Shown here: positions 1 to 14,606 of the stretch, piece after piece
Numbering within the stretch: position 1 is the first letter of the stretch
Layout of the letters: each line of letters begins with the position of its first letter
Origin: CAVUQH01 sp963774445
GTDB taxonomy: Bacteria > Myxococcota_A > Polyangia > Haliangiales > Haliangiaceae
Length of the DNA: 64,000 nucleotides
Assembly (NCBI GenBank): GCA_963774445.1
Contig: CAVZFC010000032.1
Span: 558,001-622,000, forward strand
Reading direction: 5' to 3'
Program-made: the position numbers and the translations under genes
Notes under the pieces: generated by a model
What the model was told of the DNA's origin: nothing
The model's input: only the letters and a program-made list of their open reading frames with translations
The model's database searches: none

Positions 1-425
1 CCGATCGCGCCGTACAGGTCGACCACCAGGCCGTCCTTGCTCTTGTAGATCTTGTGCGCGCGCAGGTCCATGCGCGCGTTGCTGGGCGCCCGGTCGATCT
101 CGGTCTTGAGCGCGCGCAGCGCCGCCACCGCCTTGTCGCGGTCGATCGACGGGATGCCGTGATCGTCGACCAGTCCCAGCTGGCTCCAGGTGCGGGTGGC
201 CGTCTGCGTGTTGACGTGCAGCGTCACCTCGGCGGCGCCCAGGGCCGCCACGTCCACCTGCGGCGGCCGGGCCGCCGGTTGATCGGCCGCTTCGGCAACA
301 CCGGTGTCGGCGGGCCCGGCCACGAAGAAGTAAGCCAGGAGCCCACCGCTCCCCAACAATAACGTCGCCGACAGCCCCAGCAGCACATTGCCGCGGGCGC
401 TGCGCCCCGCTGCGCGTGTCGTCAT
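1..425 (-). CDS. VanW-family / peptidoglycan-binding-like membrane-anchored protein (3' end outside window)
   Basis: Reading the minus strand from the ATG at 425 gives an uninterrupted frame to the window edge, so only about 141 N-terminal residues are visible. Residues about 12-36 form one hydrophobic anchor (VLLGLSATLLLGSGG). After a short Ala/Pro linker comes a segment (VTLHVNTQTATRTWSQLGLV, then IDRDKAVAALRALKTEID and RMDLRAHKIY) that resembles the putative peptidoglycan-binding domain (PF12229 type) found before VanW domains in YoaR-like proteins. These proteins sit in the envelope; their biochemical role is poorly defined. The VanW domain itself would lie outside the window, so the family call rests on the N-terminal domain only. 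The next gene is divergent (663, +). Confidence 0.6.
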   Translation of the reverse strand, partial: MTTRAAGRSARGNVLLGLSATLLLGSGGLLAYFFVAGPADTGVAEAADQPAARPPQVDVAALGAAEVTLHVNTQTATRTWSQLGLVDDHGIPSIDRDKAVAALRALKTEIDRAPSNARMDLRAHKIYKSKDGLVVDLYGAI

Positions 426-662
426 ACTGAAATGCACCTTACCATGCGACTACCTCGACTGCCTGTTTCTGCAGGCCTCGCGCCAGGCCGGCCCGCCGCC
501 TACATGTAGCGCGAAGTCGCGTTCGATTTCAACGTCTTGTCGCCGGGCCGGCGGCGCGAGCACCGGCCCCGCGCGTCCGCCGAAACACAGGCCAGCGGGT
601 CAGCGGTGACACGCCGGGAGGTTTGACAGACACCCCTGCATCGGGCACCGTTTGAAGAGGAT

Positions 663-854
663 ATGGGCTCGATCATCAAGCGCAACAAGGCCATCGCGAA
701 ACGCAAGGGAACGCTGGCGGCGGCGGCTGCGGGGGGATCGGTCGCGGTCCTGGTTCTGGGCCCCGCCCTCCTGGGCGTCGTCGGCCTGGCCGGCGCGGCC
801 TACCTGGGCTACGACTGGTTCCACTTCCGCGCCAAGAATGGCATGCGTTTCTAG
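663..854 (+). CDS. Small single-pass hydrophobic membrane protein, unknown function
   Basis: A 63-residue protein. The first 15 residues are basic (KRNKAIAKRKG), then a Gly/Ala/Val/Leu-rich stretch at about residues 17-48 makes one or two short membrane segments, and the tail is YDWFHFRAKNGMRF. An AGAGG sequence lies at 656-660, only 2 nt before the ATG, so ribosome spacing is tight. The gene lies 30 bp ahead of the kinase gene and is probably co-transcribed with it. I recognise no family. The net positive N-terminus predicts an inside N-terminus, which is inference only. Confidence 0.55.
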   Translation: MGSIIKRNKAIAKRKGTLAAAAAGGSVAVLVLGPALLGVVGLAGAAYLGYDWFHFRAKNGMRF

Positions 855-884
855 CGACCCGCGGCGCGGCGCTAGAATGACCGG

Positions 885-2413
<1,529 letters not shown>

Positions 2414-2480
2414 CCGGTCTCGTCGCGGCCCCGTAAACTGACCGGCGATCGGCGCGAACATTTTGCGCCGCAAGAGATCC

Positions 2481-4541
2481 ATGTCCAGTGACGTCGAGAC
2501 CGCCGCGGCAGCGGCATCCAGCGGCCAGCCTCCCGGCGGCCGACTGGCGGCTGGCACTACCCTCGCGGGTGGTCGCTTCACCGTCGGTCAGCTCGTGCGC
2601 CAGGGCGCGCTCGCCGAAGTATACGACGGAGTTGACAGCGAGAGCGGCGACCCGGTCAGCATCCATCTGCTCCGCGCCGAGCTGGCAGGCGTCCCCGCCA
2701 TCGCCGAGCGCGTGCTGGCAGGCGGCGCCGCGCTGGTCGGGGTGACGCAGAAGAACCTGGCCACCACCCTGGCCGCCGAGACGACGCCGGCCGGCGTCGC
2801 CATCGTCACCGAGCTGGTCGAGGGGCACTCGCTGCGCGAGCTCCTGGCGCGCAAGCAGAAGACCGGCGGCAGCGGGTTCGGCGCGCGCGGCACCGGCAAC
2901 ATCGCTGGCGGCGTGCTCGCGGCACTCAGCGCGATGCACCCGGCCCATGCCCACGGCGGCCTCTCGGCCGATACCGTATTCGTCAACAAGGCCGGCCGGG
3001 TCAAGGTGATCGACGCGGCCCTGGCCGCGGCGGTGCCGGCCGCGGTCAAGGCCGGCCTGGCCGGCGCCCCGCCGTCGCTCGCGCCCGAGGATGCCGCCTC
3101 CGGCGCGCCCAGCGCGGCCGGCGATCTGTACGCCGCCGGCCACCTCGCCTATCAGCTGCTGGTCGGGCGCGCGCTGGTCAAGGGCGGCCCGCGGCCCAGC
3201 GACGTCGAGTCGTTGGCGCCCGCGGTCGACGAGCTGGTCGCCCGCTGCTGCGCGCCCGCGCCGGGGCAGCGGCCGGCCAGCGCCGCCGAGCTGCGCGACG
3301 CGCTGCTGGCCGCGCTCAAGCAGCCGGCGCCGGACAGGGCCCAGGCACCGACCGCGCTGTCGTCGCCGTCGATGCGCCTGCCGGCGATGGCCGAGGCTGA
3401 GGCGCCGGCCCCAGCACCTCCGCGCCCGTCGGCGCAAGTCGCGGCGCCGAGCGTCGGCGACACCGACGAGAAGTGGCTCATCTCCAAGGGCAAGCTCGAC
3501 TACGGCCCGTTCACCCTGGCCGCCGTCGTCGAGGAGATCCGCGCCGACAAGGTCGAGCCCGGTAACATCATCGTCAACAAAGACACCGGCGAGCGCTGCT
3601 ACATCGAGGACCACCCGCTGCTCGCGGCCGAGGTCGAGCGGGCCAAGCAGTTGCGCGACGACCGCCGCCGCGCGCACGCCGAGCACCAGACGGTGCAAAA
3701 GGAGACGCGGCGCGGCAAGGCGCTGTTCGTCTTCATCGGCGTTGGCGCGCTGGCGCTGGCGATCGGTGTCTACTTCCTGGTCAAGGGCCGCACCAAGGCG
3801 CCGTTCGCGCCGACGATCGCGTCGATGGCCAAAGGCGGCGACACCCAGTGGGAGTACGCCATCGTCGTCATCAAGGGCGAGGGCGCCGGGCGCGTGGCCA
3901 GCGTAAAGAAGAAGATCAGCGACGGCGCCGCCACGCTGTCGGACAAGAGCGGCAACCAGATCAAATGGCCCAAGGTCGACGGCGCCGAGGCGTACATCGT
4001 CTACCGCACCACGGCCGGGGGCAGCCCCGGGACCACGGGCGTGATCGGCCGGGTCGGCCCCGACACCCAGGAGCTGGTCAACACCGGGCTGGACGGCGAC
4101 GGGTCCAACCTGGCCGAGGCGGTCGGTGCCCTCGAGGACGGCAAGCTACTGGCCAAGATCAGCTTCCCCGAGCCGCCCAAACGAAAATCCCATTCGCGCA
4201 GCCATCGCCGGCGGCACCGCAGCGGGGGCAATGGCGGCGGCGACGACAGCCCGGGAGGATTCGACTTCGGCAGCGAAGGCGGCCAGGAAGTGCTAGATCA
4301 GGGCCAGATCAACCCCGTCATCCAGCGCAGTGGCCGCCGGTTGGCCCACTGTCTGTTGTCCAAAGGCGCGCGGGCCGCCGACATCGAGTTCGTCATCAAA
4401 GGGACGGGACGCGTCAGCAGGGTAACCGTCTCCGGCGCCAATTCCGCGGCCACCGCGTGCATCAACGGCGTGGTCAAGAGCATGAAGTTCCCGTCGTTCG
4501 ACGGCAACACCACCATCGCGCGCTTCGACATGTCGCTCTGA
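2481..4541 (+). CDS. Pseudokinase with GYF_2-like domain, one membrane segment and AgmX/PglI-type C-terminal domain
   Basis: About 686 residues. The N-terminal 290 residues follow the kinase fold order but lack every catalytic element: the VAIK lysine position reads VSIHLL, the HRD loop reads HAHGGLSAD, and DFG reads VIDAAL, so it should not phosphorylate. From about residue 329 (EKWLISKGKLDYGPF) comes a GYF_2-like domain, a module thought to bind Pro-rich peptides. A membrane helix follows at about 413-434, then a Ser/Arg/Gly linker, and from about residue 607 a domain like the TonB-type AgmX/PglI C-terminus (NPVIQRSGRRLAHCLLSKG ... FPSFDG). The ATG at 2481 is preferred over the upstream TTG at 2463 because AAGAGA precedes it. 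It follows the active kinase by 67 bp, suggesting a kinase/pseudokinase pair in one operon. Confidence 0.75.
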   Translation: MSSDVETAAAAASSGQPPGGRLAAGTTLAGGRFTVGQLVRQGALAEVYDGVDSESGDPVSIHLLRAELAGVPAIAERVLAGGAALVGVTQKNLATTLAAETTPAGVAIVTELVEGHSLRELLARKQKTGGSGFGARGTGNIAGGVLAALSAMHPAHAHGGLSADTVFVNKAGRVKVIDAALAAAVPAAVKAGLAGAPPSLAPEDAASGAPSAAGDLYAAGHLAYQLLVGRALVKGGPRPSDVESLAPAVDELVARCCAPAPGQRPASAAELRDALLAALKQPAPDRAQAPTALSSPSMRLPAMAEAEAPAPAPPRPSAQVAAPSVGDTDEKWLISKGKLDYGPFTLAAVVEEIRADKVEPGNIIVNKDTGERCYIEDHPLLAAEVERAKQLRDDRRRAHAEHQTVQKETRRGKALFVFIGVGALALAIGVYFLVKGRTKAPFAPTIASMAKGGDTQWEYAIVVIKGEGAGRVASVKKKISDGAATLSDKSGNQIKWPKVDGAEAYIVYRTTAGGSPGTTGVIGRVGPDTQELVNTGLDGDGSNLAEAVGALEDGKLLAKISFPEPPKRKSHSRSHRRRHRSGGNGGGDDSPGGFDFGSEGGQEVLDQGQINPVIQRSGRRLAHCLLSKGARAADIEFVIKGTGRVSRVTVSGANSAATACINGVVKSMKFPSFDGNTTIARFDMSL

Positions 4542-4565
4542 GCAGCTGCTTCGGGCCGACTCACC

Positions 4566-7256
<2,691 letters not shown>

Positions 7257-7275
7257 CCGGCCGCCCTCTGCGGAG

Positions 7276-7908
7276 ATGTCGGCCACGACCCGCTACGCCC
7301 TCGCGCTGCTCGCGCTCCTGCTCCCCCTCGCGACCACCACCGGCTGCGGAGGCCACGCCGCCCATCCGCGCGAGCCGGTGGTCTCGCCGATCACGATGAG
7401 CTGGATCACCAAGGCCGAGGAGCAGGAGCAGATGCGCCAGCACAACCGGGCTCGCCTGCTCTACCTGCGCGCCGAACGAGAATCCCCCGACGACGCCAGC
7501 CGCGCCTACGCCGCCGCCGAGTACGCCTCGATCCTCAATCTCTGGGACGAGCGCGACGAGGCCCGCCGCCAGCTCCTGGACGCCACCCGCCTGGCCCCCG
7601 ACGTGCCCCGCTACTGGCACGACCTGGGCATCGTCGAGACGCGCCTGGGCCACGCCCCTGCCGCCGAGCAGGCGCTTCGCCGCGCGGTGAAGCTCGCCCC
7701 CCGCGACCCGCGCCCGCACGTGGCGCTGGCCGACCTCTACCGGCAGATCGGCCGCTACGACGACGCCATCGCCGAGCTCGAGACCTGCCTGCACCTGGAT
7801 ATTCCGCACAAGGTCCGCCGCGCCATCGAGCAGCGCGCCCTGCCCGATCTGCGCCGCGCCGCGGCCGGCCAGCCGGGGCAGCTGGCGCCCTCGGGCTCGC
7901 CGCGTTAG
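7276..7908 (+). CDS. TPR-repeat lipoprotein
   Basis: 210 residues. The N-terminus is a lipoprotein signal (LALLLPLATTTGCGG) with the lipidated Cys at residue 24. The rest is helical with three to four tetratricopeptide-like units, clearest in YWHDLGIVETRLGHAPAAEQ and PHVALADLYRQIGRYDDAIA. TPR lipoproteins usually scaffold envelope complexes. It starts 19 bp after the HD phosphodiesterase gene and ends 10 bp before the HEAT-repeat gene, so the three are probably one operon. No partner can be named from sequence. Confidence 0.8.
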   Translation: MSATTRYALALLALLLPLATTTGCGGHAAHPREPVVSPITMSWITKAEEQEQMRQHNRARLLYLRAERESPDDASRAYAAAEYASILNLWDERDEARRQLLDATRLAPDVPRYWHDLGIVETRLGHAPAAEQALRRAVKLAPRDPRPHVALADLYRQIGRYDDAIAELETCLHLDIPHKVRRAIEQRALPDLRRAAAGQPGQLAPSGSPR

Positions 7909-7918
7909 CCTTCGAGCG

Positions 7919-10420
7919 ATGCGCCGCTGCCTCGCTCTCCTGGTCCTCGTCGCGATCACGGCGCCCGTGGCTCCGGCCCCGGCGCACGCCTACGACTTCG
8001 AGTGGGTGGGCAAGGTCGCGCTGGACGCCGAGGGGCTGAAGAGCCCCGATCCCAAGCGCCGGGCCCAGGCCGCCAGCGCCCTGGGCAAGTACGACATGAG
8101 CCTGGTCAAGCCGTACCTGTTGAAGGCGCTGCGCGACAACAGCCAGCAGGTGCGCGAGATCGCGGGCCGCCTCCTGGGCAAGAGCAAGGTCGCCGCCGCC
8201 GCGCCGATCGTCATCGAGTGGCTCAACGATCCCAACGCCGAGGTCAAGAAGGCGGCCGCCGACATCCTGGCCGACATCGGCACCCACGAGGCGATCGCCG
8301 CGCTCATCCGCACCCTGGGCGACGTCGATCCGGACGTGCGACTGCGCGCGGTGTTGGCGCTGGGCACCATCGGCGCGCCGTCGGTGGTGGTGCCGCTGGT
8401 CGGGCGACTCGAGGACGACAAGGCCGACGTGCGCAAGAACGCCATCGAGCAGCTGCAGGAGATCGGTGACCCGCGCGCCGTGATCCCGGTCGTCGGCGCG
8501 TTCAACGACACCTCGGTCGAGGTTCGCACCGCCGCGGTGACCGCCGTCGGCCACCTCCACGACGCCGCCGCCGTCCCCGCCCTGCTCCGCCTGGTCGACG
8601 ACTCGATCGACAAGGTCTCCGTCGCCGCGGTCGGCTCGCTGGGCAACCTCGGCGCCACCGAGGCGGTGGAGATGCTCATCGATCGGATGCAGCGCAACAG
8701 CACGAACCCGCAGATGCGCGCGACCCTGGCCTACGCCCTGGGCAAGATCGCCGGCTCTCATCCGCGCCCCGGCGAGGGCCCGGCGGCGGCCAAGGCGCGC
8801 TCGCGGGCGGCAGAGGCGCTGGTGATCAGCCTGGCCGACCCGACGCTGTCGGGCTTCGCGCTGGAGGCGCTGCGCACCGCAGGCAAGGCCGCGGCGCCCG
8901 CGTTGGTCGCCCACCTCGAGGGCAAGATTGACGGCGACCCGAAGGCCGCGGTCACGCTGCTCCGCGACCTGGGCGACCGCGACGCCACGCCGGTATTGAT
9001 CGACGAGCTCGGCCGCGGCCGGCTGTCGCAGGAGTTGGTGCTCGACGCGCTGTCGAAGGTCGGCGACGCCCGCGCCACCGTGCCAATCCTCGGCCTGTTG
9101 TCGAGCGACGACGTCAACGTCCGCCGGCGGGCGATGCAGGCGTTGCGGCCGCTGCTCACCCGCGGCGACCGCGCCGCCGACGTGATCGCGCGGATGGTCA
9201 ACGACTCCGACTTCGAGATCCGGGTGATGGCGGTCAACTACCTGGGCCTGATGCGCGCCGCCTCGGCGGTGCCCGCCCTGATCGAGCTGCTCGGCCCGGG
9301 GCACCAGCTGCGGCTGCGCAAGGCGGCCATCGGCGCGCTGGGGGAGATCGCCGACGCGCGCGCGACCGTGCCGCTCCTGGGAGTGCTTCACGATGGCCCG
9401 GACCCGCTGCGCGGGCCCGCCAGCCGCGCGCTGGTCTACATCGCCGACCCCAAGGCGGTACCCAGGCTGATCGAGCTGGCCAAGGCCGACGACGACCTCT
9501 CCCGCCAGCACGTGATCGAGGTGCTCGGCGGCGTGCTCCGCGACAAGGACGACCCGCAGGCGCGCGCGCTGCTGGAGAAGGTCGCCACGCGAGGCCGCTT
9601 GCCCGACGCGCTGGCCGCGATCGCGGCCCTGGGCGCGATGGGCGCCACCTCTGCGTCGGCCACCCTGCGGCAGCTGGCGCGCGGGCAGGATCTCCACCGC
9701 CGCCGCGCCGCCCTGCGCGCACTGGGCGACCTGGGCGACAGCACCGTCGTCGCCGACGTCGCCGCGGCGCTGGACGCGCGCGACGACCGGGTGTCGGCCG
9801 CGGCCGCCTGGGCACTGGGCAAGCTGGGCGCCCAGGACCGCCTGCACCCGCTGCTGCGCGCCGCCCGCGCGCGGGGCTGGGCGACCGCCATCAACGCGTC
9901 GGCGGCGCTGGTGCTGCTCGCGCCGCCGGGGGCGAAGGCGGGGCTGACCAAGCTCTTGCACCATCGGCTGCGCGAAGTCCGCGCCAACGCCGCCGAGGGG
10001 CTGGCCCGGCTGCACGCCGACACCGCGGTGCCAGCGCTCGTGCGCATGCTGGCGAACGACTCCAGCGTGCTCGCGCGGACGGCCGCTGCGCGGGCGCTGG
10101 GGCGGCTCGAGCGGAGCGCCGCGGCCACCGAGGCGCTGAGGCAGGCGAGCAAGGAAGACACGAGCGACGCCGTGCGCGACGCGGCGGCCGCCGCGCTGAA
10201 GGGGCCGTTCGCGCCGCCGAAGCGCAGCGATTGGCGCAGCTTCTACGTCGTCGACCCCGACGACGCGGACGCGCCGGTGCGGCAAGAGCCGTACTTCGTG
10301 GCCGCAGCCGATGGCATCGTGACGGCGTTCTACACCGACGCGCGCGGCCGCGCCGACGAGGAGCGTTTCCCGGCCGGCGACGCCACAGTCGCCGCCAAGT
10401 CGGCCGAGCAGCGCTACTAG
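7919..10420 (+). CDS. Exported HEAT-repeat protein
   Basis: 833 residues. A signal peptide (LALLVLVAITAPVAPAPAHA) precedes the mature protein, which is built almost wholly of HEAT/PBS-lyase-like repeats of about 31-37 residues: units such as DPNAEVKKAAADILADIG, DPDVRLRAVLALGTIG and DDRVSAAAAWALGKLGA recur at least 15 times. The final 60 residues (WRSFYVVDPDDAD...) do not fit the repeat. HEAT solenoids bind other proteins; here the site would be the periplasm or cell surface. It is the last gene of the + strand run and is followed by a strong palindrome that could end transcription. Confidence 0.85.
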   Translation: MRRCLALLVLVAITAPVAPAPAHAYDFEWVGKVALDAEGLKSPDPKRRAQAASALGKYDMSLVKPYLLKALRDNSQQVREIAGRLLGKSKVAAAAPIVIEWLNDPNAEVKKAAADILADIGTHEAIAALIRTLGDVDPDVRLRAVLALGTIGAPSVVVPLVGRLEDDKADVRKNAIEQLQEIGDPRAVIPVVGAFNDTSVEVRTAAVTAVGHLHDAAAVPALLRLVDDSIDKVSVAAVGSLGNLGATEAVEMLIDRMQRNSTNPQMRATLAYALGKIAGSHPRPGEGPAAAKARSRAAEALVISLADPTLSGFALEALRTAGKAAAPALVAHLEGKIDGDPKAAVTLLRDLGDRDATPVLIDELGRGRLSQELVLDALSKVGDARATVPILGLLSSDDVNVRRRAMQALRPLLTRGDRAADVIARMVNDSDFEIRVMAVNYLGLMRAASAVPALIELLGPGHQLRLRKAAIGALGEIADARATVPLLGVLHDGPDPLRGPASRALVYIADPKAVPRLIELAKADDDLSRQHVIEVLGGVLRDKDDPQARALLEKVATRGRLPDALAAIAALGAMGATSASATLRQLARGQDLHRRRAALRALGDLGDSTVVADVAAALDARDDRVSAAAAWALGKLGAQDRLHPLLRAARARGWATAINASAALVLLAPPGAKAGLTKLLHHRLREVRANAAEGLARLHADTAVPALVRMLANDSSVLARTAAARALGRLERSAAATEALRQASKEDTSDAVRDAAAAALKGPFAPPKRSDWRSFYVVDPDDADAPVRQEPYFVAAADGIVTAFYTDARGRADEERFPAGDATVAAKSAEQRY

Positions 10421-10451
10421 CGAGCCCAGAGCCCGAGCAATCCAGCCCAAT

Positions 10452-10516
10452 CCGGTCGCCCTGAGCCTGTCGAAGGGCGCATCGCAGGCGCCCTTCGACA
10501 GGCTCGGGGCGACCGG
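10452..10516. repeat. Extragenic palindrome, copy 1 (REP-like; likely also a bidirectional terminator)
   Basis: Two 29-nt arms (10452-10480 and 10488-10516) pair with one G-T-type mismatch around a 7-nt loop. The arm core reads CCTGTCGAAGGGCGC on one side and its complement on the other. It lies between convergent genes (stop at 10420 on +, stop at 10545 on -), which suits a shared terminator. A second copy is at 45173-45241. The same arm sequence at two distant loci marks it as a dispersed repeat rather than a private terminator. Confidence 0.85.
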
Positions 10517-10544
10517 TTACCAAGATGAATGATCAGGGTTGGCC

Positions 10545-11147
10545 TCAGGCGGCCACGGCGGCGGCGGCGTCCTGGCGGCGGATGCCGTAGTCGCGGGCAG
10601 CGTAGTCCGCGAGCAGGCGTTCCAGCTGGCGGCGGGCACGGAACAGGCGGGACATGACGGTGCCGATCGGCACGCCGAGGCGGGCGGCGATGTCGCGGTA
10701 GCGGATGCCGCGCAGGTCGGCGAGCTCGACGACCTTGCGGTAGTCGTCCCCCAGGGTCTCCAGGGCCGCCTTGACCTCGTCGCCGAGGGCGCCGGACAGA
10801 AGCTCCTCCTCGGGGTCGCGGGCGGCGCGCTGGGCGTCGCCGTACAGCGCGGTCACCGCCTCGTCGGGATGCTCGGTGGCAAAACGCTGGTGACGGCGGC
10901 GCCTTCGGTAGTTGTTGATGAAGCTGTTGGTGAGGATCCGGATCAGCCACGCGCGACAGTTCGAGCCGCGCTGGAAGCGGTCCCAGGCCGCCAGCGCCCG
11001 GACCATGGTCTCTTGCACCAGGTCCTCGGCGTCGCCCGGCTGCTTCGTCAAACGCAGCGCCGTGGCGAAGAGAATGTCGCGATGGGGCAGCACCTCGGCT
11101 TCGAAGCCTTCGGGGTACCGCGTCGGTGTCGGAGTGGAGCCCTTCAT
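10545..11147 (-). CDS. ECF-type RNA polymerase sigma factor
   Basis: 200 residues from the ATG at 11147. Region 2 is clear (ILFATALRLTKQPGDAEDLV, then WDRFQRGSNCRAWLIRILTN), followed by a basic linker and region 4 (DDYRKVVELADLRGIRYRDI, then IAARLGVPIGTVMSRLFRAR), the -35-binding helix-turn-helix. This is the standard two-domain layout of extracytoplasmic-function sigma factors. No anti-sigma gene is adjacent: the + side is a convergent HEAT protein gene and upstream is nnr on the same strand. The 143-bp gap upstream may hold its promoter. The regulon cannot be inferred. Confidence 0.9.
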   Translation of the reverse strand: MKGSTPTPTRYPEGFEAEVLPHRDILFATALRLTKQPGDAEDLVQETMVRALAAWDRFQRGSNCRAWLIRILTNSFINNYRRRRRHQRFATEHPDEAVTALYGDAQRAARDPEEELLSGALGDEVKAALETLGDDYRKVVELADLRGIRYRDIAARLGVPIGTVMSRLFRARRQLERLLADYAARDYGIRRQDAAAAVAA

Positions 11148-11290
11148 GCCCCGCTGATGAAGCAACCCTGGTGCCACATCCGAGGGACGCAGAATCACAG
11201 CGTTTTCCACCCATGCCCGCGCCGTTGTGGCGCCGGAGACACGCGCCCCGTTGCCAGGCTGACGCGCGGCTGTGTCAACGCGACAGCGGC

Positions 11291-12834
<1,544 letters not shown>

Positions 12835-12835
<1 letters not shown>

Positions 12836-13212
12836 CAGTCCCTCCCCTCGGCAATGACCACCGCCGCCGCCACCGGATGGGCGTGGGTGATGGTCAGGTG
12901 CAGCCGCGTCACCCCCAGCGCGTCGGCGGCCCGCTTGGCCTCGCCGCTCAGCAGCAGCTGCGGCGGCCGCGTGCCGCCGCCGATGACCTCCATCTCGTGC
13001 CACGACAGCCCGCGGGGCACGCCCAGCGCCTTGAGCGTGGCCTCCTTGGCCGCGAAGCGCGCCGCCAGATGCTGCGCCGAGCTGGCCCGGGCGGCGGCAA
13101 ACGCGCGCTCGCCGTCGGTGAACAGCTTGCGGGTGAAGCGCTCGCCCCACTTCTCGCACAGCTCGGCGATGCGCGAAATCTCCGCCAGGTCGAGGCCGAC
13201 GCCGACGATCAT
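12835..13212 (-). CDS. acpS: Holo-[acyl-carrier-protein] synthase
   Basis: 125 residues, the normal AcpS length. It transfers 4'-phosphopantetheine from CoA to the Ser of acyl carrier protein. The Mg-binding pattern is intact: Asp8 in MIVGVGLDLAEISRI and Glu in ARFAAKEATLKALG. The C-terminus (LHLTITHAHPVAAAVVIAEG) is the usual family ending. It begins 4 bp after the glmM stop and overlaps nnr by one base, so all three are one operon. Confidence 0.95.
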
Positions 13213-13216
13213 CGGG

Positions 13217-14572
<1,356 letters not shown>

Positions 14573-14606
14573 CACCGAGATCTCATACCACGGCCGGGGC
14601 CGCGGA

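Noticed and set aside
623..651. Promoter TTGACA at 623 before the small membrane protein gene
   Set aside because: No acceptable -10 is found 16-18 bp downstream (the sequence there is C/G-rich), so only half a promoter is seen.
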